64,000 bases of DNA, from NCBI RefSeq assembly GCF_001522545.3, contig NC_031799.1, positions 45,938,485-46,002,484 of the forward strand, given 5' to 3'. The DNA is from Parus major (lineage: Eukaryota > Chordata > Aves > Passeriformes > Paridae). The notes under the pieces are model-generated. The model saw only the letters and a list, made by a program, of their open reading frames with translations. It made no database searches and was not told where the DNA came from. This document shows, piece after piece, positions 24,701 to 37,500 of this stretch. The translations under genes were made by a program, and so were the position numbers. Each line of letters starts with the position of its first letter. Position 1 is the stretch's first letter.

Positions 24701-27700
24701 GACAAAAGCCATTCCCCCCCAGTTTGTATACTGAGCTGCATGTCAGCAGGACATGGAATATCGCCTTGGTCAGTTTGGGTCACCTGTCCTGGCTGTGTCC
24801 CCTCCCATCCCTCCATGCTTCTGCAACTTTCTCTCCAGCTTGGCAATACGAAAAGCAGAAAATACTTTGGCTCTCTGTAAGCCCTGCTCAGCCATAATTA
24901 AAACAACTGTATTATCAACCCTGTGTGCAGCACAAACCCAAAACACAGCCCCATACCTGGCACTGAAAAAGCTAACTCTACCCTAGTCAAAACCAGCATA
25001 CATGGAAATGGAATATATCTCACTTTGTCGTATTGTGATACCAGATCTGAAAAGAGAAATGCAATGAAAAAATGTCTCAGAAGATGAACCACTTAAAAGA
25101 GAAAATATGTAGAAAAAAGACATTTTACTTTCATAGTAGACATTGATATTAGTTGGATGCACAAGAAGCAAGGGAAATGTTGGTGTTTCTGTAGAAAATA
25201 CTAAAACTTTCTCATTTTCCTCCTGCTCTCTTTGAAGAGATATTGAGCAAATATTTAATCTTAACAGAGTGGAACTTTTATTCGTTTTAGGATTTAACAG
25301 TTCATGAAAACAATCAGCCATCCAGCGTGACATTAGAAGATGTTTCTACAGATTCTGAGATGAACTCAATATATAAAAGACAGTGTTTCCAAGAAAACTC
25401 CTCAAAAGCAAAAAGCTATGAAAGTGAAAAGGAATTGTCAGATGTCTCGAAACAGGTTTCAGATTCCAATACCGGGTAAGGTTATTTCACTTTAAAGGAG
25501 AGAAGGGATGGCTCAAAGCTATCAGTATCTCTAGGTATTATACCATTTTACATTTAACCCAAGCATCACAAACAAGTTTGTATATATAAAATACATATTT
25601 AATCAAGACAATACTAGACTTTAACTAACAAAACCCCAAGAGCTTGAAAGCTTTAAATTCACATGTTGTTGGATGTTCATTTGATCTTTAGACTATTGAC
25701 TTAATTTTTCAAAAAAATGCACCTTTCTAGTGCTCTAATGTCCCTGTGATTGTCTTCTCCATGTTGGTGCATCCCAGTAACCTTATATAAATCCTTGAGT
25801 ACTGGGTCTGGTTTCCTATTCAAGTGTCTTAAATAGTCCAGTCACAGATATTCTGCAAGTCTGCTGGGTAGCTTTAAACATGATTAGAGGAAGGTATTTG
25901 TAAAATGTATATGTCATGTTAAAAGGTCTCAGCTTGTCTTCCAGGTCTCAAGTAGATGTGGCAGTTAATTTACCTGTGCTTACCTATTTATAAGATACAA
26001 AGGCTTTTGGTGATGATCACTATGTTATTATTCGATCTTTTTCATGTCACTAATGTTGTTATTGCTCTGAGAGCTGTATACAGGTATGCCATATTGTCCC
26101 ATGCCTTTGATTGTTCTTTTGCTTGTTTTTGTAGGGAATCTCATCCTCAGCAGAAAGAGGAGAAAACTCTTGCATCATCAACTCATCTGCTGAGGGCACG
26201 ATTCCAGAGACCAAAGCCAAATTTAAGAACAACTAGTAGAAAAGAAGTTCTGGATGTAAATAGTAAAGGTGCATCACAGAAAGATACCAACAAGGAAGAA
26301 AATATAACACAGTGCAATAGTGAATGTAGCATCCCTCCTGACACAGATGTAAGGCTTTTGGCTTTTTCCTTTAGTTATATTGGATCTTTTGGTTATGTGA
26401 AATGAAATACTGATGATTTAAAAAGATACTAAGTTAACTTTTTGAAACAAGTTTTTTCAAAAGGTTAAATTTTCTGCGTTAAAACTTGTGTACTTTTCAC
26501 TTGGTCATATGTGAGGGGAAAAGGATGTCTGAAAATCTTATGTGTCCAGATGTCTTTCTGACCCAGGGTGGCATTATAGAGTTGACAGGGAAGAAAGAAG
26601 AAGTTTTAATAGAAAAGAAGGCAGAGAAGAAATATAGATTTCAAGCTATTTTGTCTTAAATAAAAAAATATGTATTTGTCCTGGAAAGACTAGGAAATGA
26701 TTTACAGAGGAGTTTTGTAGGAGAGTGCAAAAAACCCACTGAGTTTTTCAGAGTGGTAAGTACCAAGCTTCATAGGTATCATAAAGTCTCCTTCTGGTTT
26801 ATTATTATTACAGCTTTTTCTGGTTCTTGTGTTTACATTTTTCAGAAAGCAGGAAAATGTGAAGTCTTAAATGCACCAGAATCCTTGGGAAAGGAGAAGT
26901 CACTTTGCTCTCAGGTGGTTTCTGAGAGTCCAAGTTGTAAGTCCCCCAAAACATTTTCAAGATCAGAGGATGATGAACCTGAGTTCTGTCTACCTGAAAT
27001 TAGCCAAGACGATATTTCTACTGCTATTGCAGGGTAAGGGCTTAGCTACTTTTCATTCTTGACTGTAACAATGAAAGAATTTTACAAGGAAATCACTGTG
27101 CCAATGGATTGCCATCTGGCAAACATAATCTAATGAAAATACTGCACGAAATTTCCATTCTCATAGTTTAACACTAGTGATACTGCAATTTCAGCGGCTT
27201 CTATGCTAAGCATGACATAAATGAGTTTTATAACTGTTCCATCATCTGAAAGACTGGGTTCATTTCATGTAAGCAGGGAAATACGAGTTTGCTTATCAGA
27301 GAAACCATGTGAAAATTGCTTTGGTTTTATAGCAACAAGTAGTGAGTAAGTTAATACCTTCAATGAATTGTCAATTCTGTTGTTGGAAGTATTTAGAAGA
27401 CTGGTGCTTCCAACTTTTTGCTGGAACTTGTCGTTTGTAATTTAAACTCAGCTGAACTTTCAGTTCACAAGATTTTTCTTAAAAACTCAGTGTTTTTGAA
27501 CTTAATACTGATGGACCTGTGATTGTATTTGTAATATATGTTTGTACTCAGTTTTGGATTTTTTCTGTCTTAATTTTGCATTGATGACAAAAACAGCACT
27601 CAAGAACATCAACAAGCACCTCTTCCACCTATCCAGCTGGCACGCAACAAGAGATACAAGCCAAACTTGGTAAGAGCTGTTGGAAAGAAGGAGTTACAAA

Positions 27701-28447
27701 TACCAGTAAATGAAAGGAAGAAAAAGCCTGAAGCAGAGCAAAAAGATGAGCTTGACAATACTGTCATGGTAAGCCTTAATAAGAGTAAGGCTTTGCCTTC
27801 AAAGTTGGTTTGAAGTGCATGTTCATTTTTATGAAGTTAAGTGAAAACATTGAAGTTGCATTGCCTGAAGCTGAGACAATATATTAAATGAAAAAAAATT
27901 CCCAAACCCTGGTAAGCCAAGGTGTATTGTAGGTCTGCAGTCAGTGAGGTCTACAACTTGAAGTATTAATTACTTTATTTACAAAGGATCTGCTATTGAT
28001 TGGATTGCATGATAGGAAAAAGTTATGCACATTTACACAAACTCCAGAATAAAAATGCATAAAAATTAGGGGTTTTTCCTTATTTCGTCTTTCCTGTTTG
28101 GATGAATCAAGTCTGTGTTGAGCAGTCTAGTATAATGGGTCAAGTGAAGGCAGAGGACACCTATTTTTATGAAAAAAAAAAGGGTTTTTTTAGTTTAATA
28201 AGCTTTAACCGGCATCACTACAGTATCTGATACTCCTCTATTTCATACGAGTAACTGACACTGTGATCCCCACAGACACTTCATTAGGGACTGTAAAAGG
28301 TGTGGAAATCCTTGAAAGCCATTTACAGTGGGATGTGTTCCTCATAACCGTTTTGTGGGTTGCACATGAATCATGTCATGGATGCAGGGATATTTGTGTA
28401 GACTTGTAGATTTGGAATAATAAATAATAAACAGCTAAATAATAGTA

Positions 28448-28504
<57 letters not shown>

Positions 28505-31500
28505 GTAATCAGCTAAACTTTGTGGGAGTGACTGATGATTTGGAGTGCTTATAGTTGGTCTTCTTCTTGAGAATAAGAAAGGTACTTGTGTCCTGCATTC
28601 ATCTCTCACCTCCCTTCAGTGGCACAGTCAGCTCACCCCTAGCTGAGATAGTTCCTTGTGGTTCAGCTTTGGCTACTCTAGACCTGTGGCCTGTGAACCA
28701 TGTTCATGCATCTGCTCTGTACTGGGCACATTTGTAGAACCAGAGTAAGTCTGATGCTTCTCTTTACTAATCAAGCTGTCACAGGCCTGAAGTGGTGAAG
28801 GATATGTTTGAATGGCTTCTTTGTGGAACCAGTGTGGCAAATACAGATGTAGAGCTTATTAGGCATTCTGGATCTTGAAGAATCTTTACTCTAGGTATCC
28901 CAGGAGTATGAAGATTTCTGTTCCTTTTTGCATTTAAATTGAATTATGATAACATGATTTTTACTTTTATTGCAATTGAGAAAATAGCATAGCTTCTATT
29001 TTTGTATATAAAATATATGTTTAAAAGCTTACATACTTCTATTTTTCTTCATACTTCTTTTACTGTAAATTAAAGGGTGAAAACGAAGCTGTATTGTGTC
29101 AAGCGGATGTATTGAACATAGAGGAACAGGAACAACAAGAGGCGCCTCAAGTGTTCTCTGTTTCTGAAACCTCAGTGTCTGAACAAAGCAGGTGAGGTTT
29201 GAGTTTAGCAAAATTGCCTTTGAAAATCTTTTCTCTGTGCATAATGAGACACCTTTGCAAATGTCAGTTCTTCTGTTCCTTGTCTTTTGTCTTTCTGCAG
29301 TATTACATTTTCAGTGCCTACAAACAGCTTTTTCCAGGGTTTTCAGAGCACATTTCTTTTAGCTGCACTCCTTGTCATTTTTTATCTTGTACATACTTGA
29401 TCTGTATGAGCTCATAGTTCTTCTTGACCAAGATTTCTTATTACCGGGTCTGTATTTGCTTAAGTAGCAATCAAACATATGAGATATGTAAGATACAAAT
29501 CTTGCAAAATGTCAGAGTTGATTTTCATTGATCCATTCATGTGCTCTTCTATTTTACTGCCTCTTAAATAAAAAGTGTTAAAATAAGATCTTAAGTTAGA
29601 CTGCTGATACTTCGACATTGGTACGGTCAGCAACACAACTTGTTTTTTTATGTTAAAAATGCCTTGGCAAAGACATTTTGTTATTTCTGCTCCAAAGTTA
29701 ACCATAAATAAGAAATTATTTGAAAATATAATTTTATTGATTTTAAACAAAGCAGTTTGTTAATCTCTTGTGTAAGTGTTCATTCAAACTTTAAATGCAG
29801 AAGTGCTTTTTTACTTTCCCAGCCAAAGTAAAGTGTGTTTTTTTCTGTTTCTGTTTTTTTGCTTTAAATTCACCAGTACTGAAAAATTTACCTCCCAAGA
29901 AGGCAAGCTGAGTGCCCTGAAACCAGGACAATTCATAAGGACTGAGTCTCCGAAAACTAGACCAAACCTAGAAAGAACATACAGCAAAAAAGAATCTCCA
30001 GTAGTACAAAAACTTTCTGTCCCAGATGAAGAAGAAATTAATCAAGGAGAGAATCTGCCTGTGGCAGATGAATCTGAAAACCCTCTCTCCTCAAAAGTGA
30101 GATTCTCTTCATATATTTCTGACTATACTTTCTGATGCTTGGTACCACACTAGCTGTTTTTAAGACATCTAAATAAGCTGCATTCATGCAAATAAATACA
30201 TTAATTAATTTCAGCATAGTAAGAATTTTTGTTCAGTATTTGCATGCTATTACAGTGTTTTCCAAAATCCTGTTAGTGACACATTGTCAAGACATATAAA
30301 GACTTCACTTGAACTTTGACATTTCAGTCATATTCATGATACATGAAACCTGCATGCTGTATTTCTGCATGCTGGGTTTCTCCTGAGCTCCTTGCGGGCT
30401 TCTCATGAAGGACTGTATCAGTTACAGTATCTGTTTTAATTAGATAAATGCCTTCCTAGAGTAATAAGGAACTATGATGGTGCCATAGACTACGTGGAAG
30501 TTTTTAAATGAAGTTTCATCTCAGATTAATGACTTCATCATAATTTGCAGTACTTTATTCTGGTGATATACAGGTGATATTCTGATTATTATACAGGTGA
30601 TATATTTTGTGCTAATATTGTTGTTGGTTTTTTTCTCAAATCAAAGGATGACATAGAGGTATTGCTTGTGGGAAATTTGGCCGAGAGTGACAATCTAGAC
30701 ATAAATTCAAGAAGCATGACATCAAGAACACTTTGTTCTTCTAAAAAATCACGAAATTGCAACAGCAAAAGAGAGCAAGAGGAGTGTCTGTCTACAGATG
30801 CTATAGGAAGCATCCAGGATACCACAGAAAGGTAAAGTTACCTGCTGGCAAAGTAAAAAAATCTCTCATTTTGGTTTCAGCTGGGATAGAGTTTGTTTTC
30901 TTCTTAGTAGCTGGTACACTGCTGCATTTTGGATTCAATATGAGAACAGCATTGATAACACACTGACATTTTAGTTGTTGTTGAGCAGCTTACCTAACTT
31001 GAGGACTTTTCAGTGTCTCATGGTATGCCAGTGAGCAGGTGCACAAGCAGCTGAGAGGGAGCACAGCAGGACGGCTGATCTCAACTGGCCAAAAGGTTGT
31101 TCCATACCATGGAACATCATGCTCAGTCTATAAACTGAAGGGACCTGGCCAGGTGCTGCTGAACACTGCTTGGGGACAGGCTGACCATCAGTCAGCAAGC
31201 AGTGAGCACTTGTGCATCACTTGTTCTCCTTGCATTTTATTTTCCTCTGTCTGTGTGTCTGCCTCTACTTTTCATTATTTTATATTCTACTTTTTTTTGA
31301 TTATTAAACTGTTCTTATCCAAACCTACAAGGTTTACCTTTTCTTTCCAATTCCCTCCTCCTTGGGGTTTGGGAATGACTGACTGCATGGCACTTGTCAG
31401 CTGAGGTTAAGCTGTGACAGTACTTAAAAAATTTTGTGCATTTGTCCAGTTGTTTTCATACAGCACTTGATTTTGGAAGCACAGGCTCTGAGCTGTATTA

Positions 31501-34500
31501 GTTATCTACCGTGTGCTGTGAAAGCCACTAGGTGGCATTCTTAAGTAATAGAAGTTTTTAACAGGATTAGGGAATTTTTTTCAAGGCTGTCTTCCTTTTT
31601 TAGAAGGTACTTCATGGGTGAGAGTAGAAGCAAGTAATCAGGGTTTAGCTGTCTGAATTTCTCACTAATAAATTATTGGGGTACAGTGCACCATGAATGT
31701 GGACCAAAGACTGAGCAGTGCCATTCGCACTCCTTTATAACTGAGAAGTGGCAAGAAGACAGCAAGCTCATTTTATGTTTCTGTAAGATAAATTCTGAGT
31801 ATCTTCAATTTTTCTTTCCAGTAGGAGAACTTCCTGTAGTGATGCTTAAAATATATGTGCAGTATGCGGCAAATAGTGCCACTTACATGTGACAGCTCTG
31901 GGCTATGTTATAGGCTACCTTTTGCTCAGTCTTCACTTACACATAGCAGCCCCAAATCAATTTATCTTACAATTTTGCTGTTTCTTGAAATTAACTTCTG
32001 GTTTGCATCTGTCTCTGCAACTCTAAAACTCTCTAAAATCTCTTCCACGAATTATGTTGAAATCATCTCACATAGTCATAGTACTAAGAACATAAGGGCT
32101 TTTCTTGACAGTCTTCTTGTCTTCTATGATGGTGGAGTTTCACAAATTCACAGAGTGGTTGAGGGTGGAAGGGTCTGCTAGGAGTCTTCTGGTCCAACTC
32201 CCAGTCAAGGCACCTGAAGCTGGTTGCCCTGTACCAGCTTTTGAATCTTGCCAAGGATGGAGACTCCACAGTCTCTCTGGGCCACCTGTGCCAGTGCTTG
32301 ATAACGCCAAAAGTGAAACAGGATTTTCTGGTGCTCAGAAGGAGCCTCCTGTTTTGCATTGTTTACCCATTGTCTCCTGTCCTGTCACTGGGCACCCCTG
32401 GAAAGAGCCTGGCTCTGTCCTGTTTGCACCCTCACCTTGGATTTTTGTGGAACTGTTGAAGAGATCCCCCCGAGCCTTCTCTCCAGGCTGAACAGTTCCT
32501 GTGCTCCCTCAGGAGCTTTTGTCATGGCATGTTTCCACTCTTTCACCATCGGGGTGACCCTTTGAGGGGCTGTTGCTATTGTGCCCAGGTCTTTCCTACC
32601 AGGGAGCCCAGAACTGGTCAGTCCTCCAGGTGTGGCTTCATCAGTGCTGACCAAGGGACAAGGATCACCTCCCTTGGCCTGCTGGTAGCACTTCTGCTGC
32701 ACCCAGGTCACCATTAGCTGTTTGTCCAGCCACAGCACCTTCATGGTTCGTATTCGACTCGGAGACCACCAGGACAGCCAGGTTCTTTTCTGCAAAGCTG
32801 CTTTCCATCTGGGTGGCTTGCAGCATGTGTTGGTGCCTTGGGTTGCTCCTCCCCTGGTGCAGGACTTTGCATTTCGCCCTGCTGAACTTCCTGAGGTTCC
32901 CATTAGCCCATTTCTCCAACCTCTACAGGTCCCTCTGGAGGCCAGTGTAACCTTTGGGTGGTGTTTTAGCAATTCCTTCTAGATCTGGTTTATCTGTAGA
33001 CTTGCTGAGGTTACACCCTGCTCCATAATCTAGATCATTTGTGGAGATACTGGGCAGGAGTTGATACAGTATTGACCAATGGGGCACACTGCTGGTTGCT
33101 GGTCTCCAGCTGGATTTCATGTCACTGGTCACAAACCTCAGAACCTGACAACTCAGTTCGATTTTAGTGCACTTTCAGTCCATACTTCATCATCAGCTCC
33201 CTTATTATAAGCATGTTAGAAGTAACAGCGTTCAACAGTGTTACAAGCCTTACTGGAGTCCAGGCAGACACTATTTACTGCTCTCCATTTATAGAGCCAG
33301 TAATTTCATTGAAAGATGCTACCAAGTTGACTAAGCATAACTTCCCCATTACAAATCTGTGCTGACTACTCCAAGTTAACTTGTTTTTCATGTGTCTGGA
33401 AGTAGTTTCCAGCTTTAGTTATTCCATCACTTTCCCAGGGACTGAGATAAGGCTGACTAAACTGTATTCTTCTAGATTACTCTTACCCCCTTTTTCTCAA
33501 ATCATGAGTTTAGAAGGCAAGATTTCTGTCTTACTGATCTGAGTGTGTTTGGACAAATGTAAGAATTGTATCCTCTTTGAGAGCAGTAGAACCTTGAGCA
33601 CTGGAATTGTGAATATAATGTTCCTATGGTTGCTTAATTTTGGAGATCTGTGTTGGTATAGCTGACACTTTCCAATCTATCTGACTTAATGTTGTTTTCC
33701 TTCCAAAAATCTTTCCCAAAAGTAATCAGGAAGATCTACTGCTGCAGATGAATTATCTCCTTTATCCAGTGGGTTTTTTTTCTTTCTTTCTTTTTTTTTT
33801 AACATGTAGTCAGCAAAGCAAATAAAAATTCAAAGCACCAGTTCATTTCTAGCTAGAAGTACTAAATATCTGATAGTAAGCCAAGCTTATAGAGTATACT
33901 TTGTAGCTCTTTAGAAGTAAAAGCTGAAACATGTTTTTGTAGGTCTAATGATAAATTATGTTCTGGAGAAGAAAGTGAACAGAGAGCAAGGGAACCCTAC
34001 TGCAACACAAGGCCAGACCTAATGAGACTTACTAGGAAAAGAGACTATCCTGAAGATAGTGAAAACAGGGAAGAAGACAACGCTGAGAGAAATGAACAAG
34101 AGTTTTTTGTGTTATTAAAAACAGGTGTATCAGGGGTAAGTGCTGATCATGTATTTTGAGCCAGTTATACCTCACTCCTTTTGCCTAAGTTCTTAGAAAG
34201 ATAGCTGGCACAGAAATTCAGTATATGGCTGGAAAAGATTAATGTGATTATCTGTTTTTTTTTTTTAAATTCACTATTGGAAACTATATTGAACAAATGG
34301 AGTTAGAATTTAAAAACTGTGGAAATACTTAATATACACTGATGTCTTAAGTTCTGTGGTTTATACAATCAGAAATTTGCATTAAATTAAAACATGCTAA
34401 CACTGTTAAAAAATAATTTACTGTTTGTTATTCATTGAACAGTGGAAAATAAGGCAGTTAACTAACTTCAGATACTACCGAAAATCTGTTGGTATACTTG

Positions 34501-37500
34501 GAAATGAAAATGAGTGTTAATATTAAGTTCAGACCTTCTTAAATTTGCTCAGCAGGCCTAACTTAGCCCAGACAAGTTCCATGTGTGTCTGATGCTGTGA
34601 TAACTGAGTCAAGTTCATCTGGTTTTCCCTATTTTCTATATGGATGACTAAAAACTTCCAGTTAACTTATTATTTTAGCCAAATATCTATAGTTGACAGA
34701 ACTGTGGTTGCTGATGTTTGTCTGGATATATGTTGAATAATATTTAAATACTTTTATAGAAAGTATGATAGTTTTTTCTTCCTACATTGTTCCCAAGGTA
34801 GAAAAAAAAAATCATTCCTGCAAATTGTTCTTTAAATTAATAGGTAATTTAAAAAAATGATTCATCTTTTCAGCTTCTAAAGAGTTGTTGCTTTTGATAA
34901 ATTGAGCATGGTCTTGCTCTATTAACTACCAGCATCACTGGGAATTCAAGCATCACAGATAATACCAGTTAATGATACCTCTGCTATAGAGCCCAAAATT
35001 AAAGACAATGAGGAAGAATATGCTAAATTATCAGAGATGACAGCTGTGCACATTCTCAAGATCCTCAAACTAAGTTCTTTAAGTCACCAAAACCAGTTAC
35101 AAATGCTTGGCACTTAGTATGGTAATAATTATCTCCTCTGTTCAGCAAAATTCCAGTAATACAGTGGAAGCTGGATCCTTCTCAGAAGCTACAAGGAAAC
35201 ACAGTTTTGCAGAGAATGTTGAAATATCTTGTAAGAGGATCAGACAGGACATTATACTGCTGTCTCCAGGCATATCATCAGAGAGTGAGAGTCAAGTAGA
35301 GCAAGATAATGATTCTCAGCTTTCTACCTCAAAGGAAAAGCATTCAGACAATCTCAAAAGGTAAAACAACTGTTTTGCTTTGTAAACCAAACTCAGTTGA
35401 TTGATAATTATTTGCCATAGTTCTGCCATATGTTATGTGAGTGCCTGCAGCATGTCAGTTTTTGTGTCTTCCATCTGAACTTAGTAGATGTGTGCAGATA
35501 CTTCTTTGTCTCTTGCTCTGCCTGTATTGTCACACAGTGAACACAGCCAGCACTCTCACCAATCCATCCCATGGTTTTAACAGAAATTCCTCATTTTATA
35601 GGGGAGGACTTGAGAGTATCCATATTTGGGGGCACAGGGATTGTGGGATTAACCTAAAGAGAAACTTTGTGCTGTAAATGTCCTCTGCTGCCATTTGCTT
35701 CCACTCCCCACCAGTTTACCAAGGAGGATATCTGGGGGAGGAAGCCTGTCATTACTTTTGATACTTAAAGTGGTTGCGTCCATGATTTTGAGGAAGGAAA
35801 CTGTAGGTAACTGATTATTGAAGAGAATGCCATCTGAGAAACCAAAGCAGATAAGTAATTGTCATCTAAGAGTTTGTAAAGTTTCAGTTTGTAAACAATA
35901 GTCTAATCAATTAAATAGTTTGAGGCTTCTTCTTTATCAAAAGACAACTGGAAGTGTTCCCATTACTTAAAAAGTATGTGATTTCCACATCTCTCAAAAT
36001 TAAAATGGTTTTATACTTTTCTAATCAAAGAATTGTGTATCTTGCAAGTTAGTTAAACTGTGACGATTTCCAGCATCCTGAAACTGCTTAATACATATTT
36101 GCAATCAGTACTTTATGTACACAGGAAGAAATCAAATTTCTGATAAAATGCATATTTGTCATTATTTAGTTAAGTAAATAGTTTGCATTGTTGGTCACAA
36201 TGATAACTTTTTTTTAAAATTTAATTTATTTTGATTTGTAGTATCCCTCTCTTTGGAAGGTCTTGGATTTCATTGTTTTTATTCTGTACTTTAGAAGGCA
36301 GTTGAGGAGATCATCAAAACAGACAGCACTTCCAGAACATGTGTTGGAGCCAAGAACTTCTTCTGCCTCTGAATTTGGGGCTGATAGCAGTAAGAAGGGG
36401 AGTCAAAGGCAAGAAGCTAAACTGAGTGTTACCAGAGACAAAAGTTTGAAAACTACACAGAGAAGAAAATCTGGGAAGGAACCCAGAAGTTCAAAGATAA
36501 CCTTTGTCACCCTCCGGGCTTCTCAGGAGGAGGATGAGGAGGAGGATGAGGAGGCAGATGACTTTGAGCTTGATGATGAAGATCAGTGCTTTGCATCAGA
36601 GGAAGTAAACAAGGCTCCAGTGTTTGTTCCTATAGGTCTTCGATCTCCAAAACCAATCGTTGTGCAGATACAGGAAACCATGGAGGAGGTATTGTGTAGT
36701 TGAGTTCTGCATATGTAATTTTATTCTGATTGTTTAAAAAGTTTTTATTCTGATTGTATCTCTGAGTATTTGGGTTTTATCCAAGTTCAAATTAAGAATG
36801 GTGCTGAGAGTAGTAGGGATGTTTCTTGGCACATACACTTGGTTTTGAACTTAACACTGCATCAGGTCTGCGGGTACTCATCAGTTTGTTTATTGGGATT
36901 GAATATAGACCCAGACTGATGTTCATCCTTGTTTTGAAGCCCAAGATGGATCAAATGGAGCACTTCACTTTCATACTTCAATGTTAGGAAATGAGGGTAT
37001 GAGGAAAATGTTTCTGTATGTCATGTTCCCCTTGCCAAGAAACTTCTAACTGTCAGGTAGGCTGACTTGTCAGGTAGTAGCAGCCAGACACACACATCTG
37101 CTTGCTCACTCCATTTTCTTGTGTGACAAGGAGAAATCAGAAGGAGGGCAAGATTTCTCTATTGATATAAAGGCAGTTACATGCATGAAGGAAAATCTGT
37201 ATGTAAACGTAAAGCAAAGTAAGGAATTTGTTTGCTGCTTTCCATTGTCTGGTTATTTCCTGGAAATCAGGGCTTGAGTCTGTTTACTTTGGAAAACAAA
37301 TGCCCTAATCACAAATGGCCTCCTCTTCTCCCTTCTTTCCCTGAGCTTCTGTTGCCAAGTGTGTGTATCTTGCAAGAATGATACAGAATTCCCCTTTGAT
37401 CAGTTTGAGTCAGCTGTCCTAGCTGTGTGCTCTCCTGACCTCTTGATTACCCCTGGCCTCCTTTCTGGGTAAAAGAATAGGAAAAAAACTTGTACATTGT

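Noticed and set aside
28376..28609. Tyrosine-rich minus-strand frame
   Set aside because: It is the (AAT)n microsatellite read as TAT codons.
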